Positions 21,061-31,672 are shown, counted from the stretch's first letter. The stretch is DNA of 37,048 nucleotides from Patescibacteria group bacterium (GCA_023487645.1 JAMDBX010000006.1:37871-74918), one strand, 5' to 3'. Numbers and translations: made by a program. The notes: generated by a model not told the origin, from the sequence alone.

Positions 21061-22767
21061 TTAGTCTTCTGCAACCCTCAAGACTTCCTCCAGGGTTGTC
21101 ACTCCTTCCAAAGCTTTAAGATAACCATCTTGTTTTAAAGTAATCATTCCCTCGGAAGTAGCTACCTCCTCAACTGCTGAAGCCGAAGCCCTTTCTAAAA
21201 TCAATTGCATTATTTTCGGGGAAACTACCAATACCTCAAAAATGCCTACCCGCCCCAGGTAGCCACTGTGCCCGCATTCGTTACAACCTGTTCCTTTATA
21301 AAGTTTAACTTCCTGAGTATTGGAAACCATTTTACCTAATACCCGCCGGATATTGTCTGCTACCTCCGGAGGCGGTGTATAAGAAACCCGGCAGTGAGGA
21401 CAAACTTTACGTAAAATCCTCTGACCAACGGCAGCATTTATTGACGAAGCCAAAAGAAACGGTTCCATCCCCATATCCAAAAGACGGGGTAAAGCACCGG
21501 CAGCCGTATTGGTATGCAGGGTAGAGAAGACTTGGTGACCGGTCAAAGCGGCCTGAATAGCCAAATCCGCCGTTTCCGTATCCCGAATTTCTCCCACAAG
21601 CATGATGTTGGGGTCCTGGCGAAGAAACGAACGCAAAGCCGAAGCAAAAGTCAGGCCAATTTGGGGATTAGCCTGTACCTGGTTGGCTCCGGGAATCTGG
21701 TACTCAACCGGATCCTCAATGGTTACTATATTCACCTTAGTAGTAGAAAGCTTAGTGAGGATAGAATACAAAGTCGTGGTTTTACCGGAGCCCGTAGGAC
21801 CACAAATTAAGATAATCCCGTGGGGACGGATTATTTGACTTTCCAGGTTCTTTGAGGCCGTACCCCGTAGTCCTAAATCCTGGAGGGTAGGGGCAACCGT
21901 ACTTTTAGGCAAAAGCCGCAGCACAACTTTTTCCCCAAATATCGTCGGCACTGTTGAAATACGTAAATCAAAAATATTCTTTCCGGAGGTATAGCTAAAA
22001 CGGCCATCCTGGGGCAGCCTTTTTTCCTCAATTTTTAAGTTAGATAAAATCTTAATCCGCGAAACCAAAGCCTCATGTACCCGTTTGGGCAAGATCACTT
22101 TCTCATGTAAAATTCCATCAATGCGGTAACGGACACGGGTCTTATCATCTTCCGGCTCAATATGGATATCCGAAGCCCGGGCTTTGACGGCATATTCTAA
22201 AAGCTGGGTAATGATATTGGAAACCGGGGCTTCCCGGATCTCTTCCGCCTTTTCCTCGGGGAGAGCCTCTTGACTGGTTTGCTGCAGTGCACTCACTTCC
22301 TTAAGCGCAGAGGTTACATCAGTAGTTAAATTTTGGGAGTATTGGTCATTGATGGCTTTAGTAATTTCATCAGGTGAAGCCAGGTAAGGTTTGACAAAAA
22401 GGCTGGATTTTTTTTCAATAAACTGGATTATTTGGATATCCAAAGGATCAACCATTGCCACAAACAACTTATCTCCGGTTTTTTCAAAGGGGATCAGATG
22501 ATAACGCCGGGCTACAGCCTCAGGGATTAAATCTAAAATTTCTGTAGAAATAGCTTTACTCTCCAAGCTAATAAAAGGCACACCTAAAAGCTGGGCCCGG
22601 GCAGCCAATAATTTTGGTTGGGGAACCAACCCATGCTGCTGGATAATCTGTTCTGCGGATTGACCGCTGTTAATTGCTTCCAGTTTAAGTCCTGAAAGCT
22701 GATTGGCATTTAAAAGCCCTTGTTTATAAAGGATGTCTTCAATACCGACTTGAGCAGGTTGCGCCAT
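21061..22767 (-). CDS. pilB: Pilus extension ATPase PilB
   Basis: PilB is the hexameric ATPase that drives pilin polymerisation at PilC. Starting at the ATG at 22767 gives 568 residues. The frame is open 63 nt further up, but the promoter on this strand (22801-22830) overlaps that extension, so the longer start is rejected. The N-terminal ~150 residues are the GspE/MshEN domain (VGIEDILYKQGLLNANQLSGL). Then come ASDIHIEPEDDKTRVRYRIDG, Walker A GPTGSGKTTTLYSIL, Asp box TIEDPVEYQIPGANQ, Walker B RQDPNIMLVGEIRD and His box STLHTNTA. The zinc-binding tetracysteine is intact (CPHC and CNECGHSGYLGRVGIFEV). It heads the pilB-pilT-pilC unit. Confidence 0.95.
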   Translation of the reverse strand: MAQPAQVGIEDILYKQGLLNANQLSGLKLEAINSGQSAEQIIQQHGLVPQPKLLAARAQLLGVPFISLESKAISTEILDLIPEAVARRYHLIPFEKTGDKLFVAMVDPLDIQIIQFIEKKSSLFVKPYLASPDEITKAINDQYSQNLTTDVTSALKEVSALQQTSQEALPEEKAEEIREAPVSNIITQLLEYAVKARASDIHIEPEDDKTRVRYRIDGILHEKVILPKRVHEALVSRIKILSNLKIEEKRLPQDGRFSYTSGKNIFDLRISTVPTIFGEKVVLRLLPKSTVAPTLQDLGLRGTASKNLESQIIRPHGIILICGPTGSGKTTTLYSILTKLSTTKVNIVTIEDPVEYQIPGANQVQANPQIGLTFASALRSFLRQDPNIMLVGEIRDTETADLAIQAALTGHQVFSTLHTNTAAGALPRLLDMGMEPFLLASSINAAVGQRILRKVCPHCRVSYTPPPEVADNIRRVLGKMVSNTQEVKLYKGTGCNECGHSGYLGRVGIFEVLVVSPKIMQLILERASASAVEEVATSEGMITLKQDGYLKALEGVTTLEEVLRVAED

Positions 22768-22776
22768 ATTCAATAT

Positions 22777-22791
22777 GCCCGAAAGTCGGGC
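22777..22791 (-). promoter_or_regulatory. Hairpin in the pilB leader
   Basis: GCCCGA and TCGGGC pair (6 bp, AAG/CTT loop) in the short 5' leader of pilB, ending 9 nt before the start codon. It occupies the place of a ribosome binding site, and no SD is visible, so it may affect translation initiation. Confidence 0.45.
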
Positions 22792-22800
22792 CTTATTTCC

Positions 22801-22830
22801 ATTATGGCCAAACTTAAAGACCAGTGTCAA
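22801..22830 (-). promoter_or_regulatory. Promoter TTGACA-N18-CATAAT for pilB
   Basis: Minus strand: -35 TTGACA (22830-22825), 18-nt spacer, -10 CATAAT (22806-22801). Predicted start near 22794. It is divergent from, and back to back with, the promoter at 22838-22866; the two -35 boxes are 7 nt apart. Confidence 0.7.
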
Positions 22831-22837
22831 TCAGCAC

Positions 22838-22866
22838 TTGATAATCCCAATTAAATATCCTATAAT
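22838..22866 (+). promoter_or_regulatory. Promoter TTGATA-N17-TATAAT for the 108-residue unknown gene
   Basis: -35 TTGATA (22838-22843), 17 nt, consensus -10 TATAAT (22861-22866). Predicted start near 22873, four nt before the ATG at 22877, so the mRNA is nearly leaderless. It decides the start of that gene. Confidence 0.8.
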
Positions 22867-22876
22867 TCCGATTCTT

Positions 22877-23203
22877 ATGAAAACCGAAATATTAACACCA
22901 AGTAATCAATCATCTACTAAAGGTGAAGAGTTATCCACCCTGGTAAAACAACAACTAGATGAAATTTTAAGCGGTGATTTAAAAAATAGTTTAACTTGGG
23001 AAAAATTTTTAAAAGCGCTCCAACTAAAAAAAGAGGGTAGTTGCTTACGGGCAAATACCCCTGATGGCCGACAAATAGTTTTTCTCGCCAAAGGAAGAGA
23101 TCACCTTGAAGAATATAGTCATGTTATCTATTACTTTAATAAAGAAGGGATGCGCATGATGACATGCGTGCCTGCCTCGCTTTTACCTGAAGAGCTGCTA
23201 TAG
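22877..23203 (+). CDS. Hypothetical protein, 108 residues
   Basis: I do not recognise this protein. It is soluble and charged, with an N-terminal ~20 residues rich in Ser/Thr that are probably flexible, a helical part (LSTLVKQQLDEILSGDLKNSLTWEKFLKALQL) and a beta-like second half (SCLRANTPDGRQIVFLAKGRDHLEEYSHVIYYF). The frame is open to 22775, but the promoter at 22838-22866 requires a start at or after 22877. It is divergent from pilB, with both promoters packed in about 65 nt, which may link its expression to the pilus genes. holB follows 45 nt later with its own -10 box. Confidence 0.7.
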   Translation: MKTEILTPSNQSSTKGEELSTLVKQQLDEILSGDLKNSLTWEKFLKALQLKKEGSCLRANTPDGRQIVFLAKGRDHLEEYSHVIYYFNKEGMRMMTCVPASLLPEELL

Positions 23204-23236
23204 CAGGATAACTAACTCATTATTTTTCGCTTAAGG

Positions 23237-23242
23237 TATAAT
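23237..23242 (+). promoter_or_regulatory. -10 hexamer TATAAT directly before holB
   Basis: Consensus TATAAT ends 6 nt before the holB ATG (23249), so transcription would begin on or beside the start codon. I see no good -35 at the usual distance, so only the -10 is claimed. Confidence 0.5.
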
Positions 23243-23248
23243 CAAAAA

Positions 23249-23932
23249 ATGATACCTTACCTGTTGATTCATCCGGATTTTTCAAAAAGGGAAGAGGAGG
23301 CCAAAAAAATACTTACCCAAAAAAATATTTCCCAAGGACATCCAAATTTATTATGGATAGGGGAAGATAAGTTGGGAATCAAAGAGGTAAAAAAAATCCG
23401 TGAGCATCTGAACTTAAAACCTTACCAGGGTCAAAGCCAGGCAGTAGTAATCATAAAAGCTGAAAACCTTACCCCCGATGCCCAAAATTCCCTCTTAAAA
23501 ACCCTGGAAGAACCACCGGAGCAAGCCATCCTAGTCTTAGGGGCTGCCTGTGAAGACCAACTCCTTTCCACTATTACTTCCCGTTGCCAACTTATAACTT
23601 TAGCCGGTCCCGTCTCCACTGAAAATCTGGAAAAAAAGTATTATGGTAAAATCGATCAACTTCTAAAGTCCACCAGTCAGGAACGTTTCCAATTTGTGGA
23701 AAAACTGGATGAAAAAGAACAATTTTTATGGACCTTAACTTCATATTTTAGGCACAAGCTTTTAGAAAATTCCGCAGGTGGCAACCCAGTTCCACCCCCG
23801 GGGTGGACAGTAGAGAACATTCAGGACTTCCTTCAAGACTTAATTGAAGCCCAAAAATGGGCAGGACAAAATGTTAATACCCGGGCTATCTTGGAATATT
23901 TAATGTTAAAAATGCCTTATCAAGATGACTAG
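23249..23932 (+). CDS. holB: DNA polymerase III subunit delta' (small form)
   Basis: Delta' is the fixed subunit of the clamp loader. The 227-residue protein contains the core AAA+ part: SQAVVIIKAENLTPDAQNSLLKTLEEPPEQAILVLGA (Walker-B-like region, about residues 68-104) and the SRC motif in TITSRCQLI (about 112-120). The usual N-terminal nucleotide-binding segment with Walker A is missing, and the C-terminal collar is short, so it is about 100 residues shorter than in E. coli. Residues ~173-187 (SAGGNPVPPPGWTVE) form a Gly/Pro-rich insertion coded by a palindromic sequence (23791-23807). It lies just upstream of gyrB but has separate promoters. Confidence 0.85.
   Translation: MIPYLLIHPDFSKREEEAKKILTQKNISQGHPNLLWIGEDKLGIKEVKKIREHLNLKPYQGQSQAVVIIKAENLTPDAQNSLLKTLEEPPEQAILVLGAACEDQLLSTITSRCQLITLAGPVSTENLEKKYYGKIDQLLKSTSQERFQFVEKLDEKEQFLWTLTSYFRHKLLENSAGGNPVPPPGWTVENIQDFLQDLIEAQKWAGQNVNTRAILEYLMLKMPYQDD
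23791..23807. repeat. REP-like palindrome TCCACCCCCGGGGTGGA inside holB
   Basis: An 8-bp-arm palindrome around a single central base. It encodes VPPPGW in a poorly conserved part of HolB, in frame. In form it resembles the hairpins next to the tyrosine transposase (34552-34570) and the palindrome in murC (28550-28564). Confidence 0.55.
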
Positions 23933-23984
23933 GGTATTTTTGATAGATTAGGGCTTTGCAACAATCTAATTTAACTATATACAG

Positions 23985-25979
<1,995 letters not shown>

Positions 25980-26013
25980 TCTGTTTAAATCCTCAACAAA
26001 TTCTTAATAAGTT

Positions 26014-26760
26014 ATGCATAATTTCTCAAAAATCACTGCTATAGTACTCGCAGCTGGAAGAGGAACTAGAATGAACACCGACCACCCAAAGGTCTTACAT
26101 GAAATTAATGGCCAGCCTATAATTAAATATACTTTAGAAAAATTAGATTGCTTAAACTTGGGAAAAATCATTATTGTTGTTGGATATGAAGCTAGAAAAA
26201 TACAAACGGCTTTGGAAGGAACTCGGGTATATGCAAAACAGAGTACATTATTAGGAACTGCAGATGCTGTTAAAAAAGCCATGACACAAGTTTCCTTTGC
26301 CTGTAAAACAATTCTTGTTATTAATGGCGACGATTCAGCCTTTTATAAAGTAGAAACTCTAAAAAGCATTATTAACCAACATTTGGACTCTAAAGCAAAA
26401 ATGACAATACTTACGTCTATACAAGATCAAGCTGAAATTTCGGGCAGAGTTATCCGTAATAAACAGGGAGGAGTAATTAGTATAAAACCAAATTCGCAAA
26501 TGACGGCAAAAGAGCTAAAAATAAACAAAGAAGTGGTGTGCGGATTATATCTTTTTGATATTACTTGGCTAAGACAACATCTACCTAAAATTGAACCTGG
26601 TAAAAAAGGAGAGTATAATATCACAGCTTTAATTGATACAGCTTTAGGTGAGGGGACTTTGCAAGACATTAAGCTTGCTGACCCTAATGAATGGAAAAGT
26701 ATTAACACTCAGCAAGAGTTACAAAATGCCCAAAAGTTATGGAAAAAGCTGTACGGTTAA
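26014..26760 (+). CDS. GlmU-type nucleotidyltransferase, single domain
   Basis: A 248-residue sugar-nucleotide pyrophosphorylase. The N-terminus ITAIVLAAGRGTRMNTDHPKVLHEINGQPII matches the GlmU uridyltransferase signature (GxGTRM, then PKVLH). STLLGTADAVKKAM is the GTAxA-type substrate loop, INGDDSAF holds the metal-binding Asp, and GEYNITALID matches the GEYYLTD loop. Bifunctional GlmU (about 450 residues) carries a left-handed beta-helix acetyltransferase at its C-terminus; here there is none, so only UDP-GlcNAc (or similar sugar-nucleotide) synthesis can be expected. That fits with the mur genes downstream. The gene ends 11 nt before the PHP-domain gene. The precise sugar is inference. Confidence 0.85.
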   Translation: MHNFSKITAIVLAAGRGTRMNTDHPKVLHEINGQPIIKYTLEKLDCLNLGKIIIVVGYEARKIQTALEGTRVYAKQSTLLGTADAVKKAMTQVSFACKTILVINGDDSAFYKVETLKSIINQHLDSKAKMTILTSIQDQAEISGRVIRNKQGGVISIKPNSQMTAKELKINKEVVCGLYLFDITWLRQHLPKIEPGKKGEYNITALIDTALGEGTLQDIKLADPNEWKSINTQQELQNAQKLWKKLYG

Positions 26761-26771
26761 AATCTAAATAT

Positions 26772-27788
26772 ATGGCCGAGAGAGCAGACTTTCATATACA
26801 TTTAGGAGACAGAACTAACGAAAACCTTTTGGACGAAGCAATTCGTAACCATGTTTCAGTTTTGGCAGTTTTAGATAGGGGAATCATTAAAACTACTCAG
26901 CTTGAACAATTAATAAAAGCTGGCCAAAATCAAGGAATAGAAATTCTCCCAGCTGTTGAGTGTTTAACCGAAGTTCCCTTAAACAGCCATTCAATCTCCG
27001 TAGAGTTTCTGGGACTTGATTTTGATTTAAATCATCCGGCGATATACCGCAACTTTAATCCAAAAGGTGAATTTTACTCTCAAAAACATCAGCGGAAAGT
27101 TGCTTACCAAGTAGGTTGTCTAGAAAATCAAGGCTTTCAATTAAACCGAGTAAGTGAAACTAATTCCTTATGGAGCACTGTCGACGGTGGGGAATTCTTG
27201 GATACAGCTATTAGGTTGTGCAGAATAGTAGTTCTAGATCCGGCAAATCAAAAACTTTTACAATCCGCAAACGGAAAGGTAGAAGCCCATCTGGCAAAAC
27301 GCCCTGAAGATAAACCAAAAGATCCCAACAATCCTACTGAATTATCCTTATTAAATGCTAAGGTCATCTACTGGGAACTTTTTGCTCCCGGAATGCCAGG
27401 TTTTAAAAAATGGCACCTAGATCCACAAACTATTTTAAATACTATTCACGAAGCAGGAGGAGTAGTTATAGTTCCTCATCCCAAATTCCAACACAAACTT
27501 GGAGGGACAACAGTCGAGGAAGCTTTAGATCATCTATTTAAAATTGGTATTGACGGAGTAGAAGTTTGGGATGCCAATTTAATTGATAAAAAGTTTACTA
27601 GACAAGTTTTAAGCAAGGGAAAGATTGCTCTGGGTGGAAGCGGGCAAGACACTACTTACTATCAAAACAGAGTTATGGGTATGGGTGATATAAAAGATCA
27701 AAGGATGTTCATATCAACTAGAAGATTAGTGGATTTAAAGTTATACAAAGTTCTTCATGGATATGGCCGACCTCAACTATACCCTTAA
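26772..27788 (+). CDS. PHP-domain metal-dependent hydrolase-like protein
   Basis: A 338-residue protein. The start ATG at 26772 is preferred over 26739, which lies inside the upstream gene. ERADFHIHLGDRT near the N-terminus is the PHP motif I (DxHxH), VSVLAVLDRG matches the next strand, AVECLTE is the third motif with Glu, and VVIVPHPKF followed by GVEVWDAN are the later PHP His and acidic motifs. PHP domains are metal-dependent phosphoesterases found in HisK-type phosphatases, RNA/DNA nucleases and polymerases. Between about residues 90 and 215 there is a large insertion with no recognised features. The substrate is unknown. Confidence 0.78.
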   Translation: MAERADFHIHLGDRTNENLLDEAIRNHVSVLAVLDRGIIKTTQLEQLIKAGQNQGIEILPAVECLTEVPLNSHSISVEFLGLDFDLNHPAIYRNFNPKGEFYSQKHQRKVAYQVGCLENQGFQLNRVSETNSLWSTVDGGEFLDTAIRLCRIVVLDPANQKLLQSANGKVEAHLAKRPEDKPKDPNNPTELSLLNAKVIYWELFAPGMPGFKKWHLDPQTILNTIHEAGGVVIVPHPKFQHKLGGTTVEEALDHLFKIGIDGVEVWDANLIDKKFTRQVLSKGKIALGGSGQDTTYYQNRVMGMGDIKDQRMFISTRRLVDLKLYKVLHGYGRPQLYP

Positions 27789-27824
27789 ATTCTTAACAGT
27801 TGTATACTGAACAAAACATTTAGG

Positions 27825-29159
27825 ATGAAACAGATTCATGTTCATTTTTTAGGAATTGGGGGGAGTGGGGCATCGGCAGTTGCTGCCATTGCCCAAAACC
27901 AGGGTTGGAAAGTTTCAGGTTGTGACAACTACCCCTATAATGACTATACCAAAAATTTTGACCAAAACTTTTTGATAGAAGGCCATTCAACCGAACATTT
28001 AGAAGGTGTCCAAATCTTAGCTGTGACCCCGGCGGTCTTTTCCCAAGATCCCCATAACCCTGAACTTTTAGGGGCTAAAAATAAAGGTATCAAAGTCGTG
28101 ACCTGGCAACAATTCATGGGGGAATTTTTGGAAAAAGATAAATTTGTCATTGCTATATGTGGAACACACGGAAAATCAACCACCACAGCCATGGTAGGGC
28201 AACTATTGGAAGATGCCGGGCTTGATCCGACAGTTGAGCTGGGGGCAATTGTTCCTAAATGGGAAAAAAATTACCGGGTAGGAAGGGGTGGACTTGCCCT
28301 GAGCGAACCTGTACTGAGCGAAGTCGAAGTAGTCGAAGGATATTTTGTTACCGAAGCCGATGAGTTTAATGACAACTTTTTAGCCTCCCATCCTCAAATT
28401 ACTATCATCACCTCTATTGAAATGGACCATCCGGAATATTTTAAAAATTTTGAAGATTATAAAAAAAGTTTCAAAAAATTTTTATCCCAAACCAAAGGAA
28501 AAATCATTGCTAATTTATCAGATCCTGGAGTAAATCAAACTTTAGCCTCCCACCTCGGAGGTGGCAATGTAATAATAGATTATTCAAAAAACCCTATAGA
28601 ATTTGATTTAAAAATTCCCGGCCAGTATAATATTCTGAATGCTTCAGCTGTTTACCAGTTGGGGCTGGCCCTAAAAATTGACCCCAAAATTATTCAAAAA
28701 AGTCTGCAATCTTTTAACGGAATCGGACGCCGGTTTGAATATCTTGGACAATTTAAAGGAGCCGACATCTACAGTGATTTTGCCCATCACCCAACAGAGA
28801 TTAAAGTCACGATGACTGCAGCCAGGGAAAAATTTCCTGATAAAAAAATTATTATGGTTTTTCAACCCCACATGTTTTCCCGGACTTTTGCCTTATTTGA
28901 TGATTTTGCCAAAGTATTTCAAAATATTCCGGTAGATAAAATTTATATTATGGATATTTATCCTTCCAGGGAAATAGATACCGGTTTAGTAACCAGTAAT
29001 CAATTAGTTGAAGCTACCAACAGAGACAATGTTCAGTATTTAAAGGGCAGGGAAGAAGTTTTAGATAAATTACAAACAGAAGCTAAAAAAGGAGATGTCA
29101 TTTTTTTCACCGGAGCCGGGATAACTGATGAGATTGCCAAAAGCTTGGTTAAAAACTGA
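27825..29159 (+). CDS. murC: UDP-N-acetylmuramate--L-alanine ligase MurC
   Basis: MurC adds L-Ala to UDP-MurNAc, the first amino acid of the peptidoglycan stem. The 444-residue protein shows the N-terminal Rossmann motif FLGIGGSGASAVA, the ATP loop CGTHGKSTTTAMV (about 112-124), EADEFNDNFL and SIEMDHPEYF of the central domain, and the C-terminal YSDFAHHPTEIKVT. Residues ~156-172 (GLALSEPVLSEVEVVEG) are extra relative to the family and are coded by a dispersed palindromic repeat inserted in frame (28297-28339). A second palindrome lies at 28550-28564. A -10-like TATACT is 16 nt before the ATG. The stop overlaps the alr start (TGATG). Confidence 0.96.
   Translation: MKQIHVHFLGIGGSGASAVAAIAQNQGWKVSGCDNYPYNDYTKNFDQNFLIEGHSTEHLEGVQILAVTPAVFSQDPHNPELLGAKNKGIKVVTWQQFMGEFLEKDKFVIAICGTHGKSTTTAMVGQLLEDAGLDPTVELGAIVPKWEKNYRVGRGGLALSEPVLSEVEVVEGYFVTEADEFNDNFLASHPQITIITSIEMDHPEYFKNFEDYKKSFKKFLSQTKGKIIANLSDPGVNQTLASHLGGGNVIIDYSKNPIEFDLKIPGQYNILNASAVYQLGLALKIDPKIIQKSLQSFNGIGRRFEYLGQFKGADIYSDFAHHPTEIKVTMTAAREKFPDKKIIMVFQPHMFSRTFALFDDFAKVFQNIPVDKIYIMDIYPSREIDTGLVTSNQLVEATNRDNVQYLKGREEVLDKLQTEAKKGDVIFFTGAGITDEIAKSLVKN
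28297..28339. repeat. Dispersed repeat inserted in frame within murC
   Basis: The 43-nt stretch carries CTGAGCGA twice (28299-28306 and 28314-28321) and AGTCGAAG twice (28322-28329 and 28331-28338), the building blocks of the widespread CTTCGACTTCGCTCAG dispersed repeat. It encodes ALSEPVLSEVEVVEG in a loop of MurC between the ATP domain and the EADE strand. The frame is kept. Confidence 0.75.
28550..28564. repeat. REP-like palindrome CCACCTCGGAGGTGG inside murC
   Basis: Seven-base arms around one central G, coding SHLGGG in frame. The form matches the palindromes in holB and beside the tyrosine transposase. It could be a REP landing in a permissive loop, or chance. Confidence 0.5.
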
Positions 29160-30295
29160 TGATTTCTCAAATCTTACATTTATTTAAAAATAAATACCAA
29201 AGTCTCAACCTGATTGAAATTTCCCGGGATGATTTACTGTCAAATTTTCAATACCTGTCTTCTTTAAATCCAAATTTAAAAATTGCCCCGGTTTTAAAAA
29301 GTAATGCTTATGGCCATGGAATTGTGGAGGTAGCCAAAATTTTGGATTCCCAAAAAGCACCTTTTTTTTGTGTTGATAGTTTATATGAAGCTTACCAACT
29401 GCTTAAAGCCCATATCAAAACCCCAATTTTAATCATGGGTTATACTAATCCGGAAAATTTTAAGGTCAAAAAAATACCTTTTTCTTATGCTCTTTATGAT
29501 TTGGAAATGGCAAAAGTTTTAAACAGCTACCAGTGGGATTGCGCTGTCCATTTAAAAATCGATACCGGTATGCACCGGCTAGGCATTCCCTTGGAAGATC
29601 TTCCCGAGTTTCTTTCCCAACTGAAAAAATTTCCCAATCTTAAAGTCAAGGGAGTGATGTCCCATTTGGCTTCCTCTGAAAGCTCTACCGATTCACTTTA
29701 TAAGCTGCAAGTTCAAAACTTTAAAAAAGCCTTAGAAATAATTAAAAAATCAGGATTTAATCCAGAGTGGAATCACTTGAGTGCTTCCGGAGGTTTGTTA
29801 AACTCCCAAATTCGTGCAGAGTTAGCCAAAATTTCCAATATGGCCAGAGCCGGATTGGCTCTTTATGGGATTTCCCCAAATGCCCAGGATTCTAAATTAA
29901 AACCCGTCCTCAAACTAATCACCCATATTGCCCAAATAAAAAAATTAAAGATGGGTGACCGGATAGGTTACGATGGCACCTACAAAGCAGAAAAAGAGAT
30001 ATTGATCGGAGTTTTACCTATCGGTTATTATGATGGGGTAGACCGGAGGTTATCTAACAAAGGAGTAGTTTTGGTGGATAATGTAAAATGTCGGGTAATA
30101 GGCAAAGTTAGTATGAATATCACAACCATCGATTTAAGCAGCCTGAAAAACCCCAAAATAAATCAGGAAGTAATTATTTATTCAAAAAATCCGAAAGGTG
30201 AAAACAGTATCCAAAATGCCACCCAAATTTGCCAAACAATCCCTTATGATCTTTTAGTGCGCCTGGCTTCATCAACCAAAAGGGTTATAATCTGA
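29159..30295 (+). CDS. alr: Alanine racemase
   Basis: Alr makes D-alanine for peptidoglycan with a PLP cofactor. The 378-residue protein has the PLP-lysine motif IAPVLKSNAYGHGIVEVAKIL (Lys about 48), the barrel strand VHLKIDTGMHRLGI, and the C-terminal domain with GDRIGYDGTY holding the catalytic Tyr and CRVIGKVSMNITTIDL. The length is normal. The start ATG overlaps the murC stop, and its own stop overlaps the murD start (both TGATG), so murC-alr-murD form one coupled unit. D-Ala-D-Ala ligase (ddl) is not in the window. Confidence 0.95.
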   Translation: MISQILHLFKNKYQSLNLIEISRDDLLSNFQYLSSLNPNLKIAPVLKSNAYGHGIVEVAKILDSQKAPFFCVDSLYEAYQLLKAHIKTPILIMGYTNPENFKVKKIPFSYALYDLEMAKVLNSYQWDCAVHLKIDTGMHRLGIPLEDLPEFLSQLKKFPNLKVKGVMSHLASSESSTDSLYKLQVQNFKKALEIIKKSGFNPEWNHLSASGGLLNSQIRAELAKISNMARAGLALYGISPNAQDSKLKPVLKLITHIAQIKKLKMGDRIGYDGTYKAEKEILIGVLPIGYYDGVDRRLSNKGVVLVDNVKCRVIGKVSMNITTIDLSSLKNPKINQEVIIYSKNPKGENSIQNATQICQTIPYDLLVRLASSTKRVII

Positions 30296-31650
30296 TGGAT
30301 ATGGAACAAAAAATTAAAAATTTATACCAAGATAAAAAAGTATTAATCCTGGGATTGGGAATAAACCAAGGCGGGTTGGGGGCTACTAAATTCTTTGCCA
30401 GAGCAGGAGCACAGGTAAGAGTTACCGATCTTAAAAAAAGGGAGGAGCTTCAAGTTTCTCTGGACCAATTAACAGATTTTCCGGAAATTGAATATATTTT
30501 AGGAGAACACAGATACAAAGATATTGATTGGGCGGATCTGGTTATTAAAAACCCGGCCCTCAAACCGGATAACCTTTATGTTCAATATGCCCGGAAAAAA
30601 GGTAAACAGGTGGAGATGGACATGGGGATATTTTTACAATTTGTCCAACCTGAACAAATTATCGGTGTTACCGGCACCAAAGGAAAATCCACTACAGCTT
30701 CTTTAATTTATGAATCCCTAAAATCAGCCGGAAAAGAAATTGTCTTTGCCGGGAATATCGGTAAAAGTGCGCTTGATACCCTTGCCCATGTTTCTGAAAA
30801 TACCCTGGTTGTCTTAGAGCTTTCCTCCTTTCAACTGGAGGCTTTTAACCAGCACCAAGTTTCCCCTAAATGGGCAGTAATTACTAATATCTATCCCGAC
30901 CACCTTAATTATTACGGAACCATGAAAGAATATACTGCAGCCAAAAGAATAATTGCTCAATACCAAACCAAGGATGATTATTTCTTTATCCGCAACGAGG
31001 ACGAGATAACTGACAATTCTAACTTTCTCCAAGGATTGACAGGCCAAATTATCCGCTATAGCGGAACTGATTTACCTGTGAATTTTTCTCCCAAACTGGC
31101 CGGCGAACACAATCTCACAAACACAGCGGCAGCTTTAGCTGTATCCCAAACAGTTTTAACCTCACGAGATGCCAAATTAAAAGCATTGCAGGCACTAGAA
31201 AATTTTCAAGGGGTTGAATTTAGGCTTCAACTAATTTATGACAAAAACGGAATCAAAATCTACAATGATACGGCTGCCACCAATCCGGAAGCTACTATCC
31301 AAGCTTTGCATAGTTTACCAAACTCCATTTTAATTACCGGGGGAGTCAATAAAAATTTACCCTATGAAGAAATGGCTAAAGCTATTGAAAAGTATGCCAA
31401 GGAAGTTTATTTTTTGGAAGGAACAGCCACTGATGAAATTCTTCATCAATTTAAAATTAAAAACTTAAAATTTAAAATTATTAAAGGGACATACAATAAC
31501 TTTGCTGAGATTTTAAAAGATATACAACAAATTGTAAAAATATCCCCATGCATTCTATTTTCCCCTGGGGCCGCCTCTTTTAACCTTTTTCAAAATGAAT
31601 TTGATAGAGGCAAAAAATTTAACGAGGCTATCAAAAAAATCTTTAAATAG
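30295..31650 (+). CDS. murD: UDP-N-acetylmuramoylalanine--D-glutamate ligase MurD
   Basis: MurD adds D-Glu to UDP-MurNAc-L-Ala. The 451-residue protein has the N-terminal Rossmann start KVLILGLGINQGGLG, the ATP loop GVTGTKGKSTTASLI, the central VLELSSFQLE and TNIYPDHLNYYGTM, and the C-terminal IYNDTAATNPEATIQAL and LFSPGAASFNLFQNEFDRG, all MurD motifs. Near the C-terminus HQFKIKNLKFKIIKG (DNA 31447-31487) is a low-complexity Lys/Phe/Ile stretch coded by an A/T-rich repeat, probably a repeat-derived insertion. It ends the mur operon; gyrA follows with its own promoter. Confidence 0.95.
   Translation: MDMEQKIKNLYQDKKVLILGLGINQGGLGATKFFARAGAQVRVTDLKKREELQVSLDQLTDFPEIEYILGEHRYKDIDWADLVIKNPALKPDNLYVQYARKKGKQVEMDMGIFLQFVQPEQIIGVTGTKGKSTTASLIYESLKSAGKEIVFAGNIGKSALDTLAHVSENTLVVLELSSFQLEAFNQHQVSPKWAVITNIYPDHLNYYGTMKEYTAAKRIIAQYQTKDDYFFIRNEDEITDNSNFLQGLTGQIIRYSGTDLPVNFSPKLAGEHNLTNTAAALAVSQTVLTSRDAKLKALQALENFQGVEFRLQLIYDKNGIKIYNDTAATNPEATIQALHSLPNSILITGGVNKNLPYEEMAKAIEKYAKEVYFLEGTATDEILHQFKIKNLKFKIIKGTYNNFAEILKDIQQIVKISPCILFSPGAASFNLFQNEFDRGKKFNEAIKKIFK
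31449..31481. repeat. A/T-rich tandem-like repeat within murD
   Basis: TTTAAAATTAAAAACTTA and then AAATTTAAAATTATT repeat a TTTAAAATTA unit and encode FKIKNLKFKI. It is similar in composition to the intergenic A/T-rich element at 20948-21060. Confidence 0.45.
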
Positions 31651-31672
31651 CCTCAAATTTAACCTAAAAAAC

